Shown: positions 37,201 through 45,216, counted from the first letter of the stretch. The stretch is DNA of 64,000 nt from Singulisphaera sp. GP187 (GCF_900129635.1 NZ_FSRB01000002.1:524727-588726); one strand, 5' to 3'. Notes: a model not told the origin generated them from the letters alone. Numbers and translations: made by a program.

Positions 37201-39349
37201 GGGGGTGTCTCCGACCTGGTCGAGCTTGCCGGCCTCGATCTTGGTTCCCGCCGGCGGCACGCTCAACGTTCCGTTCACGCTCACTTCGGAAGCCCTCGCG
37301 GCGCTGGGGGCCTATGGGTTTGCGGTCACGGCCAGCGCTCCGACCGGTGCCACGGGCTCGGTGCAAGGAAGCCTGACCCTCGCGGGCGCACCCGTGTTGC
37401 CCGACACCAATGCGCACGGTGTGGTCGTCACGCTGATTCCGACCCAGGCCACGGCCGGTCAAGGGACCGGAGCGAATTACGTGGTGCGGGTGACCAACAC
37501 CGGCAGCGTTCGGGAAAACTTCGCCTTGACGGTCAATGGACCGGGGGGGATCGTCAGCCTGTTCGGGCGAGACACGGTGGATGTCGCTCCGGGCGCGGGC
37601 AACTTCCAAGAGATCCCGCTCACGCTCAGCGCGTTGGTGGGAACGATGCCCGGGTTGTACGACTTCACGGTCAACGCCCGCGCGACCTCCTCGTCGGGAG
37701 TCACCGGTTCCGTCGCGGGGACGCTCAATGTGACGGCCTTCGGAGTGGCGGTCGGCTTGACTCCGCTGTCGACCACCCCGACCGGCGTGCTGGACATGAC
37801 GGTCACCAACAAGGGGACCGTGACCGACACGTTCAACCTCACGCTCGCCGGGCCCGGCGCCCTGACCGCCACCCTCGGCCAGACCGAACTGACGCTGGCG
37901 CCAGGCGCATCGCGGGTCGTTTCGATCACCACGACCAGCGTCAACGTCGCGGTTCCCGGGGCGCTCAGCCTGACCGCCGTGGCCACGTCGCGGGGCAATC
38001 CCGCCGTGAAGGCCACCGCGACGGCCGCGATCACGATTGCGCCGACCGTCGGTCTCCAGGCTCAGTTCGTCAAGGACAGGGAGGTCCTTCCCCGGCCCGG
38101 CGGCTCGACCTTCTCGCTCCTTGTCCAAAACCAGGGCAACACCGAGGATTCGTACGAGGCGGTCATTACCGGGAGCACTGGTCCGGTCTCGGCCCACCTG
38201 AGGGGACTGGACGGCACTCCTGCCCAGACGATCCCACTGTTCCGACTTCCAGGCCTCTCCACCGGGACCCTCTTGCTCCAGGTCGACCTCGCCGCGTTCG
38301 GTAGCGGGGCGGTGACCATCCAGGTGAGGTCGTTGAAGAACAAAGCGCTCGTCGCCCAGGCCACGGCATCCGTCAGTGCGTCCGCAACCTCGACCACCTC
38401 AACCGAGCTCCGGATTTCTCCCAACCCCGTGACGGCCGGGCAGCCTGTGACGCTGACGGCGACGGTCCGACCCGCGCCGGGATCGGGAACTCCGACCGGG
38501 TCGATCAGGTTCTTCGATGGCGCCTTGGCGTTGGGGACCACGGCACTGGACGCCAACGGCTCCGCCACGCTCGTGGTTCCGACGCTTGCCGCCGGAACCC
38601 TGACCGGTCTGGCCCCTGGGTCGCACACGATCAAGGCGGTCTACAGCGGCGATGCCACTCATGCCTCGAGCACGTCGGGGCCGGTCAGTCTGGTTGTCAA
38701 CGTCCCCCAGACCCGCGGCCCGACCGTGACGAGCCTCTTGCGGTTCGGCTACCACCTTCAGCCGACGGTCCTGGTCCTGACCTTTAGCGCGGCGATGGAC
38801 TCGGCAAGGGCTCAGGACGTGAGGAACTATTCCCTGGTGTTGCTCCGCGGCCGTCCGGTCGGTCGCCCGATCACCATCCAGAAAGCGGTGTACGATCCCG
38901 CGACCTTGACCGTCACCCTTCATCCGACCGAGCGTTTGAAGCTCAGCAACGTCTATCAATTGACGGTCCGAGGCACAGCGCCCGGCGGCCTGACCAACAC
39001 GGCGGGCCAGTTCCTCGACGGCCAGCGGACCGGCGGGGCGGGCACCGACTTCCGCGGCCAGATCACACATCAGACCCTGGCGGGGCCGGCAACGGCCTCG
39101 GGGGGCGTCGTTTCGACCCAACCGCGGAACCGGCCCTCGCGACGTTTCCCGACCGTGTCGGCGGCCGCAGTCGACGCCCTGGCGGCCTCAGGTCACCTGA
39201 GGGGCGGGCTTGCGCGGGTGCACACCGCGCATCCGGTGGTCGTTCCTCCGGGCACCCACCCCACCCCTGGCGGGCAGAACGATTTGAACATCCGTCGTTG
39301 GAGCGGGACGGCCTACCCCGCCTCTCAGTTCAAGTTTCGCGGAGTATGA
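31277..39349 (+). CDS. Giant extracellular protein: degenerate transglutaminase-like, NEW3-like, LVIVD-like and Ig-like domains
   Basis: A 2690-residue surface or secreted protein. It opens with a basic stretch and AAEWLENRLMLDGASAA, the planctomycete N-terminal motif seen on many very large exported proteins. Regions: transglutaminase-like fold at about 190-310 (AGNALDEASLGVALYRASGI, PARYVQGTL, HYWIQFDLGGGFQDADPTF), in which the usual catalytic Cys position is not Cys; a hydrophobic stretch at about 775-860; NEW3/CARDB-like beta repeats (VPEHLTFATRLSNGLTLSGL); LVIVD-like propeller repeats at about 1490-1840 (DGIRVYDITNPSQPQLVRTV); more beta repeats; a Big_3-type Ig domain at about 2370-2475 (GTPTGSIRFFDGALALGTTA); and a final SbsA-like Ig domain (LTFSAAMDSARAQDVRNYSL). 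ATG 31277 has AGGAAAGG eight bases upstream. It is probably an adhesin or matrix component; the exact role is unknown. Confidence 0.88.
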   Translation: MSRGSPKALDLSDRRPPLRPRRPKPFYLAAEWLENRLMLDGASAALPSALVVGRTLSSYTVGGIQNNQVAITYSVYNEQTDPESGVQLTTTLAPGVTIVSASAAPARNGQELTWGLGTIDGFGRTSVTLVVARNDPASLPLDLGSQALATLGTQVVSDTAPAATLRAGAIPAEFLTATVDANSQDPFIQQKAAELDYDPAEIFSYLRDAVGFESYTGSLRGARGTLWSNAGNALDEASLGVALYRASGIPARYVQGTLSDAASQQLILSMFADPLRVVGFLSPGVAASDPAHDPTLLAETRQHYWIQFDLGGGFQDADPTFKNGAIGQTFTAAQGTFAEVPDALRHKVTITLERELTQNDLFGGSSQSVAPVLTDTFDTVELVGRPITIGHFVSSSTSGFVFSATTNTYTPYLLVGDGTLESSHDPLLLGTSYQEVLTNFPFGSQILTGVFLKIKMTAPDGTVVNLDKTLADRFGVAARQKGGGGALSVNPGEPLITPLDLTTLSIEPGRYNLKALETLNQQLAAQQATFTSFAQQVDATPPGPARDQLLGQLSSVFGNALIAMARSRLAQFAVMSDTFTDQLGSSELVKAYFDSPRVVLFDSRAIPRADGTVSLRFSMDLLRDLLRAIAVPGQNAQANIGFQLVRGLSETFVETIAMGTPPPTATGAPLIPVSAVSVFQSALAQNIPLVVLSGQNRGQLDALPFSAQAKLLISNAIDQGKVVLVPTQNVTINGEPRIAWYETDPVTGATVDVMDDGGHQAVFASTAEKVMFYTITYLIEFNLGVVAGIGIGQSLFSLARFAFFSAVNFNSAGLPTNVQTFLQIKNWIGTLFNAAIQVAKGIPNVFFAAGFALGLKFSFDHSNDPPLQDLLISPRPLDAFKNLGQGSSPGDTIATAIVPDPLYTLPIQGAQFPMFRIGIKNLGASTRRFSLNLVDLPAGFSGRTSIPEVVIPPGATAEVGLILFPTGPIAQPGTLVSFGVQVADLADLSRTTTQSLTFALPEVHGVSVTLDRTEVSTTPGNPVQVVLRLQATGNVPEHLTFATRLSNGLTLSGLTPVTINPGDTVTQTVTLTPAPGTPLNSALSASLDTKFGTALPETRVINVNVVVPGATAIADASVAASQLGNSALAARLNDLSLALTNLVGNPSSEVFKSQALASLDSVIGQLGSNPAIAPLRADLTSAKATLANAGTSAQIQGAIVALGNVLDSLGSILTNLIKHRFELSFVTNSQVAQPQSPSTFSLLLRNLGTETTTYLLSLPGLPADVTGSLSQTSITLAPGAFTTSLQVTLTPTSTTQLAPLSFVVQASAQGAPEISGTATGSLTARSEFVSVVSVSTDPPFVDPGGTVKVSTRVLNAVNREQQALASFVVKNAGGQTVFNSQAVPVTLGVLTSLTTVPLGPLDTTNLSLGEYTIVVSLTDAGGQPIPGATGEGRLLVGSPVSSTIAVTPNVLPTGTSTVANTLTINSTAPLVGPLGVLSQTAVPGAAGLLRNGNLLYVGANDGIRVYDITNPSQPQLVRTVGTTADLLKMRGDRLYALKAGGAFGSIVVSIYSIADPANPQLLGATPGIPYDNATDMIVTDTHVFVPIFSIFFFLANNDIFEQTGDLLSIDVSNPAAPHLDGVLRNTYGTNNDNIGNEFGINLTGGDGNLWSVVQVDPTTLLVTGSTAVHTDTQTGSGVVDVIDISDPTHMKIVRSLTIPGTVQAVGLAMEGNRALVTGSTGGWNDFGTDLGFTGNFVLATLDLTDPRNPQLISTQTLPRASRGLNYDVPLGNGLFAYSSLGAASDSSQLTVVDATNPQQLGTKSTTVPAAVTRLFGEGNFLYTTSTSGLIIYQIAGDSSIPLTARVDVPKNRGVAVVPGSFSLAPTQIITGVDRDTYVWNLSLIAASKTEKITWQSTVTNMQAGESRPVTLGASVAFTSQGAPGQVTLPALDVSANQILGLDPASRSVRPGAAAPYTLVVSNPTNAAVTYALSIQGVSPTWSSLPASILVPAGGTLNVPFTLTSEALAALGAYGFAVTASAPTGATGSVQGSLTLAGAPVLPDTNAHGVVVTLIPTQATAGQGTGANYVVRVTNTGSVRENFALTVNGPGGIVSLFGRDTVDVAPGAGNFQEIPLTLSALVGTMPGLYDFTVNARATSSSGVTGSVAGTLNVTAFGVAVGLTPLSTTPTGVLDMTVTNKGTVTDTFNLTLAGPGALTATLGQTELTLAPGASRVVSITTTSVNVAVPGALSLTAVATSRGNPAVKATATAAITIAPTVGLQAQFVKDREVLPRPGGSTFSLLVQNQGNTEDSYEAVITGSTGPVSAHLRGLDGTPAQTIPLFRLPGLSTGTLLLQVDLAAFGSGAVTIQVRSLKNKALVAQATASVSASATSTTSTELRISPNPVTAGQPVTLTATVRPAPGSGTPTGSIRFFDGALALGTTALDANGSATLVVPTLAAGTLTGLAPGSHTIKAVYSGDATHASSTSGPVSLVVNVPQTRGPTVTSLLRFGYHLQPTVLVLTFSAAMDSARAQDVRNYSLVLLRGRPVGRPITIQKAVYDPATLTVTLHPTERLKLSNVYQLTVRGTAPGGLTNTAGQFLDGQRTGGAGTDFRGQITHQTLAGPATASGGVVSTQPRNRPSRRFPTVSAAAVDALAASGHLRGGLARVHTAHPVVVPPGTHPTPGGQNDLNIRRWSGTAYPASQFKFRGV

Positions 39350-39445
39350 AAGCCTCAGCTCATAGGCCCTTCGGTCAGCGGCGAGTCTCGAGGAGCGATT
39401 CGCCGGTTTCGAGAAGACTTTTGAGGCCTGGATCAACGGCCATCC

Positions 39446-39479
39446 GCCCGGCGTGGCTTCGGTGAGCTTCGAGCCGGGC
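39446..39479. terminator. Possible terminator between convergent genes
   Basis: GCCCGGC (39446-39452) pairs with GCCGGGC (39473-39479), with a partly self-complementary loop. It lies between the converging giant-protein and histidine kinase genes. No T run; weak evidence. Confidence 0.3.
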
Positions 39480-39499
39480 TCTCCCATTTGTCGACCGGT

Positions 39500-41596
39500 T
39501 TACTGAGCTCCGGCTCGCCGTCCACCGCCGCTGGGCTTTTGGCCTTGTCTCTGTCCCCCGACCGGCAGGATCACGCGGAAGCGGCTCCCCCGACCGGGAG
39601 TGCTCTCGACCTCGATGCGCCCGGCGTGGTCGGCGACGATGCTGTGGCTGATCGCGAGCCCCAACCCTGTCCCCTGGCCCATCGGCTTGGTCGTGAAGAA
39701 CGGGTCGAAGATCCGCGGCAGGTCCTCGGCCGGCATGCCGCAGCCGTCGTCCGCGACCTCGAGGATCACCTGGTCGCCCTGCGCCCGGATGCCGATCTCG
39801 ATCCGCCCGCCGTTCCGGCCCGTCGCCTCGATCGCTTGCATGGCATTGATCAGCAGATTTAGGACCACCTGGTTGATCTGGGCCGGGGCGCAGACGACCT
39901 GCTGTAACCCGCCATCGTGCTGCTCCACCACAATGTGGCGTTGCTCCAACTGGCCCCAGATCAGTTCCAGGCTGCCGGCGATCGCCTGATGCAGGTCCAC
40001 CTGATCGACGGCGGCCTGGTCGAGCCGGGCAAACAGACGCAGGTTCTGGACGATGTCCGAGATGCGTTTGACCCCCTGCCGCGTGCGGCTCACCATTCGC
40101 CCGAGGTTGGCTCGGATGTAGGGCAGGTCGATGGCCTCGGCGATCCGGTCGATCCGCTCGGCCAGCTCGGGGTTGGTCGCCGCCAGGGCTGGCCGGGCCT
40201 CATCGTGGGCGGCCAGCACTTCGGAGAGGTAGCGGGCGTCGCGCTCGAGTACGGCCAGGTTGTTGGCCACATAGGCCAACGGGTTATTGATCTCGTGGGC
40301 CACCCCGGCGCTGAGGAGGCCCAGCGAGGCCAGCTTCTCCGCCTGGATGAGCATGGCCTGCATCCGTCGACGTTCGGTGAGGTCGTGGATGATGCCGATG
40401 ACCAGCCCGTCGTCGGCCGCCTCCAGCGGGCTGAGGGTGAGGTCGATGGGGAATCGACCCCCATCCTTGCGCCGGCCGTACAGGTCCCGCTCCGGGCCCT
40501 CGAGCCGCGGGCTGGGCTCGTCGACCGTGGGGGTCGCCCCATCGCCGGGCCGGAAGCCATCGGGGACCAACAGCTCGGCGGGCCGACCGAGCAATTCCTC
40601 CCTGGTGTAGCCGAACGCCCCCTCGGTCCGCCGATTGAGGCGGACAATTCGGCCTCGGCCGTCGGTGATGACGATCGCATCCGGGGCCGATTCCAGCAGT
40701 TGCCGGGATTCGGCCAGGGCTTGCTCCAGCGTGCCGGCCTGTTCCAGCACGCTCCGCTCGTGCACCTCGAGCAACTGCTCCAGGGCCGCGGCCCGGGAGC
40801 GCACCCGCGAGGCGCTCTCGCTCGGGTGGTCCCCGCCGGCGTTGTCGCCCTCGCCAATGGCCTGGCCGGCGGCAGCGAAGACCGGCCCGCCGGCGAAGGG
40901 CAGGACGGCAAGCTTGACGCTCAGCGCCAGGGGCTTGAAGAGATCGGCCGTCGCCCTCGGGATGGGGACCCGGCTGAACAGGATCACCGCGAAGAGGTCT
41001 CCGCCGGGCAGCACGCCGCCGAAGCCCAGGACCGACTCGATCCCGTGCGGGGCCACGAACTCCTCCTGGGCGGGGACGAACGGGCTGCCGCGCGCCCGGG
41101 GGACATGGAAGACGTTGAAGGACCGCTGCTCCAGGTCGAGCAAGACGGCCGGATCGGGCTGCAGGACCGTGCCGACCTCGAGCCCGAGCTGCTCGATGAG
41201 CTGGCTGATCATGGGGGCCCGAAGGATCGTCTCCTCGCTGGGCAGTGGGATCGCCCGGTGCCCGCGCGACCGCTCCCGATCACTCCACTCCGGGCGGTCG
41301 CCGACGGTCGCCAGCAGGGTCAGGCACTTCAGGGCCGGCGCATCGGGCGGCCGGCCCAGCATCTCGAGGGCGATGCCCTGGAGGCCCGCGTCGAGTTCGC
41401 TGTAGGGATGGGTCTTGAAGAATCGAACCAGGGCACAGGCCCGCGCGCCGGTCCGGCCGTCCACGAGTTGGTCGTAGAGGTGGCGCACGATGCGCTCGGC
41501 CGCCCCCTCCATGCTCCGCTCGTTCCGTCCGAGTCGGCGGAGGCCGGCCCCGCACTCGATCATATTGCTCAGGGAGAACCGCGCCAGGTCGAACAT
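39500..41596 (-). CDS. PAS-domain sensor histidine kinase
   Basis: Two-component sensor of 698 residues without transmembrane helices. The N-terminal 270 residues form an unassigned sensor region (VRFFKTHPYSELDAGLQGIA, then a GAF-like beta stretch). A short coiled coil (LEQLLEVHERSVLEQAGTLE) leads into a PAS domain at about 300-420 (LLESAPDAIVITDGRGRIVR, GYTREELLGRP). The phospho-acceptor helix is LLSAGVAHEINNPLAYVANN with His near 429. The HATPase region has the N box NQVVLNLLINAMQAIE, DDGCGMP and GQGTGLGLAIS. The architecture resembles NtrB-like cytoplasmic kinases. ATG 41596 precedes DLARFSLSNMIECG; the longer frame to 41692 is not convincing. No response regulator lies next to it, so it is an orphan in this window. 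Confidence 0.88.
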   Translation of the reverse strand: MFDLARFSLSNMIECGAGLRRLGRNERSMEGAAERIVRHLYDQLVDGRTGARACALVRFFKTHPYSELDAGLQGIALEMLGRPPDAPALKCLTLLATVGDRPEWSDRERSRGHRAIPLPSEETILRAPMISQLIEQLGLEVGTVLQPDPAVLLDLEQRSFNVFHVPRARGSPFVPAQEEFVAPHGIESVLGFGGVLPGGDLFAVILFSRVPIPRATADLFKPLALSVKLAVLPFAGGPVFAAAGQAIGEGDNAGGDHPSESASRVRSRAAALEQLLEVHERSVLEQAGTLEQALAESRQLLESAPDAIVITDGRGRIVRLNRRTEGAFGYTREELLGRPAELLVPDGFRPGDGATPTVDEPSPRLEGPERDLYGRRKDGGRFPIDLTLSPLEAADDGLVIGIIHDLTERRRMQAMLIQAEKLASLGLLSAGVAHEINNPLAYVANNLAVLERDARYLSEVLAAHDEARPALAATNPELAERIDRIAEAIDLPYIRANLGRMVSRTRQGVKRISDIVQNLRLFARLDQAAVDQVDLHQAIAGSLELIWGQLEQRHIVVEQHDGGLQQVVCAPAQINQVVLNLLINAMQAIEATGRNGGRIEIGIRAQGDQVILEVADDGCGMPAEDLPRIFDPFFTTKPMGQGTGLGLAISHSIVADHAGRIEVESTPGRGSRFRVILPVGGQRQGQKPSGGGRRAGAQ

Positions 41597-43223
41597 GGCC
41601 GTCGCCCCACGCCCGGACGCCGCCCCAGCCGAGAAGAGGGGTCTCCCTCTATTACAAACCGTCGAGGGGGGGGCGGTAAAGAGCCTCTCCACCAGTTCAT
41701 GCGGTGCGGACGCCGTCGACGGCGGCGAAAAAGTACGCGTTCACGGTCCGAGGGCGACTGCAATTCAGAAGTGAACAAGCGGTTGAGCATGAAGGCTGAC
41801 CTAGCCACGACAGGACCCGAGACAACCCTGAAGGTGCGTCGGTGTGTCGGACGCATGGGTGCGCCGTGGCAAAGGTTTGTCTGGTCTTGTCGGGAGTGCC
41901 CCGACCCCGCTGGAAGAAGGCGGGTAAAACGATCCGCTTACCTTCGACCGAAAGGATCGAGGGGACAACAGCATGCGGAAGAAGCGACGTGAGACCCAGC
42001 GTCAAGGGCCAAGAGTCGTTCGCGAGTTAGGCCACGCATGGGTAAGGCTGGATTGCTTGAATTCCAGTCCCAGTGGGTGTGTTCGGTCATCGCCGGGAAT
42101 GACGCTGAAACCCAGATTCCTGTCTCACAGGGGTAGGCCGTTCACCTCCCCGTCCCACCTCCGCTCGTACAGGTCGCCGAACTGCCCGCCATCGATCGAC
42201 GCGTCGAGGATCGTGCTGATGACCTTGAACTGCTCGGCGCGGTTGTTCCTGTCGCGGGCATCCACGCGAGCAAAGCGGGCGCGTACCTGATCCAAGCTCG
42301 TCAGGAAATCGGCTTCGGCGTCTCGAGTCGGAATGAATGATAAAGAAGCGCCGCTGGGGTAGGTTTGGTGAGCGAATATGACGGATTATATATATGTCAA
42401 TGAGCAAAAGTAAACATAATATTCAAAAAAATGTGCATGCGAGCGAATGAGCGATTGTTTATGGTAGGCAAATGGTGACGCCGGCAAGACCAACACGCTA
42501 ACAGGCGAATCGTCAAAGTTTGCATCGAGTGACGACGGACTCGGCCGAGAGTGCGCGGATGCGACACCCGTGGTCCCCTCATGAGCCGAAAGGCTTATGC
42601 TAGTGCCATGCGTCGATCAGGCCGATGCGCAAGCGGAAGGAGAGTCGAGTCGCTGGGCCACACAACTCCTGGGTAAGCCGTCCGCGTGTGCCGGTCCAAA
42701 CGCAGTGCGCACAGAGGTTCGCCGAGGCGATTTGTTGGATGCCACGATCGAGCTGCTGAAGTGCTGTAGTAGGCCGATCTTGAGCGAAAATCACTGGCAG
42801 GCTTCTCCGCCGCCTTGGCCGGCATGCACGACCCCGCAATCCTGCCCCTCGAACTGATCCTCCCCTGCGGTCGCCCGAGCGCGTCGAGATGACTGCCGCC
42901 GAGTTGGCCACACTCCTGGCTGGTATCGACGTCGACTCGGGCCGCCGCCGGCCCCGCTATGCCCGGCCCATCGCGCCAGCACGGGATTTCGAGAAGATCG
43001 GGACAACACACGAGTATGCGAAGTCGTAGTCGAGGGTATGGCGTTCCTCCCCGAGCAGCTACCCGACGACCTTGACGCCGCCCACCGGCTCATCCGCGAG
43101 GTGTTGGCCACGCTGCGCCATCTTATCGCCAAGCTCGAGCAACTCCGAGGTCCGCCTAACTTTACCTCGAGGGTCTGCGCCATAGTCGGGATAATCGCCT
43201 TAGAAAAAAGTTAGGGATTTAAT
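41597..43223. other. Gene-poor junction with insertion-sequence debris
   Basis: About 1.6 kb with no intact gene. On the minus strand 42132-42340 is an open stretch without start (ending FGDLYERRWDGEVNGLPL) whose LYERRW-DGE part resembles the C-terminal LY-RW-E motif of IS4-type transposases; this is weak. Around 42380-42480 the DNA is AT-rich (TATATATATG, runs of A). From about 42840 come IS66 fragments, described separately. The region forms the left border of the oxidoreductase island. Confidence 0.45.
42877..43214 (+). mobile_element. IS66-family remnant (tnpB 3' end and tnpC 5' end)
   Basis: Bases 42877-43029 read ERVEMTAAELATLLAGID, VDSGRRRPRYARP and then a stop, matching the C-terminus of IS66 TnpB proteins (usually ...LLxGIDLxSxRRRxRY...). 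Directly after it, ATG 43038 opens a 58-codon frame MAFLPEQLPDDLDAAHRLIR, EVLATLRHLIAKLEQL, the typical first 35 residues of the IS66 TnpC transposase, after which the similarity ends abruptly near 43145. The order tnpB-tnpC is that of an IS66 element. The rest has been lost by deletion or by insertion of the neighbouring island. Confidence 0.65.
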
Positions 43224-43251
43224 TTGACAAGATATGGCGTCCAGCGATAAT
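43224..43251 (+). promoter_or_regulatory. Sigma70-like promoter of the oxidoreductase island
   Basis: TTGACA at 43224-43229 and GATAAT at 43246-43251 are separated by 16 bases and lie about 50 bases upstream of the first gene of the cluster (43303). This is a near-consensus housekeeping promoter, unusual in a GC-rich planctomycete and possibly a sign of acquisition. Confidence 0.65.
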
Positions 43252-43264
43252 GACCATGGTCATT
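43249..43264. promoter_or_regulatory. 16-bp perfect palindrome overlapping the -10 box (putative operator)
   Basis: AATGACCATGGTCATT reads the same on both strands and covers the end of the -10 box and the expected start of transcription. A repressor bound here would block polymerase. No regulator gene is adjacent, so the protein would be encoded elsewhere. Confidence 0.65.
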
Positions 43265-43302
43265 GAAATCATAGATGCCATAAATAGTCGGGATATCTCT
43301 CA

Positions 43303-43728
43303 ATGATTATTGTGGGGTCCTGGAGGCTCAGGGCTTGGCGCAGGCTCGTGGAGGGTGGTGAGGCGACTTATCCTCTGGGCGAGAATGCGACTGGTGTGCT
43401 GATCTACGCCGAGGACGGCACGATGGCGGTGCAAATGGTGGCCGCGGATCGCCCGTCGATCGCCATGGACGATGCCCTCGGAGGCGACCCGTGCCAACGA
43501 GCGGCCGCGTACTCAACCTGTCTCGCGTACTTCGGAACCTACGAGGTGCAGGGCGACAGCGTGATCCATCGGATCCAGGGGAGCTTGTTCCCGAACTGGT
43601 CCGGCACCGTGCAGACCCGGCCCCTCGCCTTCGACGGGAACGTGCTCGTCCTGCGGACACCGCCGACGACGGGCGCGGACGGGACCGTCGTGAACGAGAT
43701 CGCCTGGGTTCGCGTGGACCAGGGATGA
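43303..43728 (+). CDS. Lipocalin-like domain protein
   Basis: A 141-residue single-domain protein of the lipocalin-like (Lipocalin_5) type. Typical features are IVGSWRLRAW at the start, YPLGENATGVLIYAEDGTMA, the YFGTYEVQGDSVIHRIQGSL strand pair and a C-terminal VNEIAWVRV strand. In the family the beta barrel binds small hydrophobic or phenolic ligands, but enzymatic roles are rarely shown. It has no signal peptide, so it is cytoplasmic. It is the first gene after the strong promoter at 43224-43251, followed at 43810 by the glucoamylase gene. The ribosome site (GGGATA) is weak. Confidence 0.78.
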   Translation: MIIVGSWRLRAWRRLVEGGEATYPLGENATGVLIYAEDGTMAVQMVAADRPSIAMDDALGGDPCQRAAAYSTCLAYFGTYEVQGDSVIHRIQGSLFPNWSGTVQTRPLAFDGNVLVLRTPPTTGADGTVVNEIAWVRVDQG

Positions 43729-43809
43729 CACCGATAAGCGTCGACTGTGTCCGGCATCGCCGGCATTATTTCCACCACCACGGCCCGCAAGACCAAGGAG
43801 CAAATCGCC

Positions 43810-45204
43810 ATGGCGACAGACGTCCAAGTCGAGGTCCACGCCCGCGCCAAGACCACGGCCGAGGTCGCCGGCCGTCCCAGGTTCTCGCCCCATGTCGCGT
43901 TCGAGCCGACCGAGTTAACGACTATTGCCTATCCAATGTTCATGTTGATGATGAGGAACGTCGCGACCGACACCTTTGTGTTTATTGATCCCAACGATTC
44001 CACGATCGTCTCGCAGCCGGGGTGCATTCTCGCCGCCCCGTCGTACCCCGCGTTCCTCTCGGGCGTCGACCAGGACTACGTCTACAACTGGACTCGCGAC
44101 GGCGCGATCGCCGCGATGGAGATCGCCGCCGCCAGGATCCCGCCGCTCGGAGCCCCTGGCGTCCAGCCCCTGATCGATTACGTCAGGTTCGCGCAGACCT
44201 GTCAGAACAATGCGGCCGCGGCCGGGATCTTCGCGCGGGCCTCCTTCACGATCAACGGCCAGCCGCGTCAGGATTGGACCGATCAGAACGACGGGGCGGC
44301 GCTCCAGACGCTGGCGGTCCTGAAGGCGTACGACCAGCTCGACGCGCCGACCCAGGCCATCGCGAAGCAGGTCATCAACAAGAACCTCAATTTTCTCCTG
44401 CAGGTGTACAAGGACGAGACGTTCAACCTGTGGGAGGAACACTTCGCCTTCTCGTTCTTCGCGCGGTCGGCCCAGTTGAAGTGCTTCCAGGCGATCCAGT
44501 CCAACACGATTGGCATCGCCGTGCCGTCGGGCACGGGCGACGCGATCACCTTCCTGAAGTCGGCGCTGGCCAGCCACTGGGACGGCCAATACTATCTGTC
44601 GCTCCTGGACACGTCGGGCCAGCCCCCGGTCTCCTTCTACGACCCTAACATCGACATCGTCTCGGCGTGCCTCTACGGGGCTATCCCCTGCACCGACACG
44701 AAGCTTCTGGCAACCGCGGCGTTGCTCCGCTCCCAGTGGGCGGACGACAGCTCGGCTGAGCAGTATCCGATCAATCACGCCGACGCGGCCCTGGGCCTCG
44801 GGCCGTTGCTGGGCCGCTATCCCGGCGACCTGTACGACGGCGACTCGCACGATAATTTGCTCGGGCGGCATCCCTGGGCACTCTGCACCTGCAACCTCGC
44901 CGAGCTGTACTACACCCTCGCGAACGAGATCACCAGGAGCAACTCGGTCCCGCTCGACTCGATCTCCGCGCCGTTCTTCCAGCACTTCAATGTGACGTTT
45001 ACCACGCCGATCGCGACGGTGGTCGCCGCCTTGCAGGACGCCGCAGACGCGATGCTCCGCGCGGTCGTCTACCATAGCGATCACCTCGAGCTCAGCGAGC
45101 AGTACGACGGCGTCTCCGGGTTCGAGAAGAGCGTCAAGAACCTGACGTGGAGCTACGCGGCGTTCCTGTCGGCCGTCCGCGCCAAGACCGGCAAGAATTT
45201 ATGA
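43810..45204 (+). CDS. Fungal-type glucoamylase, glycoside hydrolase family 15
   Basis: Releases glucose from the non-reducing ends of alpha-1,4/1,6 glucans by inversion. GH15 landmarks are in order: YVYNWTRDGAIA near residue 90, QDWTDQNDGAALQTLAVL near 155, the catalytic acid in LWEEHFAFSFFA near 208, FYDPNIDIV, and near the C-terminus the catalytic base in LSEQYDG followed by LTWSYAAFLSAV. This arrangement is that of fungal glucoamylases rather than the usual bacterial GH15 enzymes with an N-terminal beta domain. There is no starch-binding module and no signal peptide, so an intracellular role is suggested. ATG 43810 has AAGGAG nine bases upstream. GTG 43747, in frame, does not. It has 464 residues. 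Confidence 0.85.
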   Translation: MATDVQVEVHARAKTTAEVAGRPRFSPHVAFEPTELTTIAYPMFMLMMRNVATDTFVFIDPNDSTIVSQPGCILAAPSYPAFLSGVDQDYVYNWTRDGAIAAMEIAAARIPPLGAPGVQPLIDYVRFAQTCQNNAAAAGIFARASFTINGQPRQDWTDQNDGAALQTLAVLKAYDQLDAPTQAIAKQVINKNLNFLLQVYKDETFNLWEEHFAFSFFARSAQLKCFQAIQSNTIGIAVPSGTGDAITFLKSALASHWDGQYYLSLLDTSGQPPVSFYDPNIDIVSACLYGAIPCTDTKLLATAALLRSQWADDSSAEQYPINHADAALGLGPLLGRYPGDLYDGDSHDNLLGRHPWALCTCNLAELYYTLANEITRSNSVPLDSISAPFFQHFNVTFTTPIATVVAALQDAADAMLRAVVYHSDHLELSEQYDGVSGFEKSVKNLTWSYAAFLSAVRAKTGKNL

Positions 45205-45216
45205 GGGTGAGTTCTC

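Noticed and set aside
36557..38197. 546-codon minus-strand frame opposite the giant surface protein
   Set aside because: Composition is extreme in Arg, Gly and Asp, and no family signature is visible. The plus-strand reading has clear beta repeats.
39917..41992. 691-codon plus-strand frame opposite the histidine kinase
   Set aside because: The minus strand encodes H, N and G boxes of a kinase. The plus frame has no motifs and runs past the gene into non-coding DNA.
42087..42407. Minus-strand 106-codon frame in the island's left border
   Set aside because: No motif. A different frame in the same place (ending LYERRWDGEVNG) looks more like protein debris.
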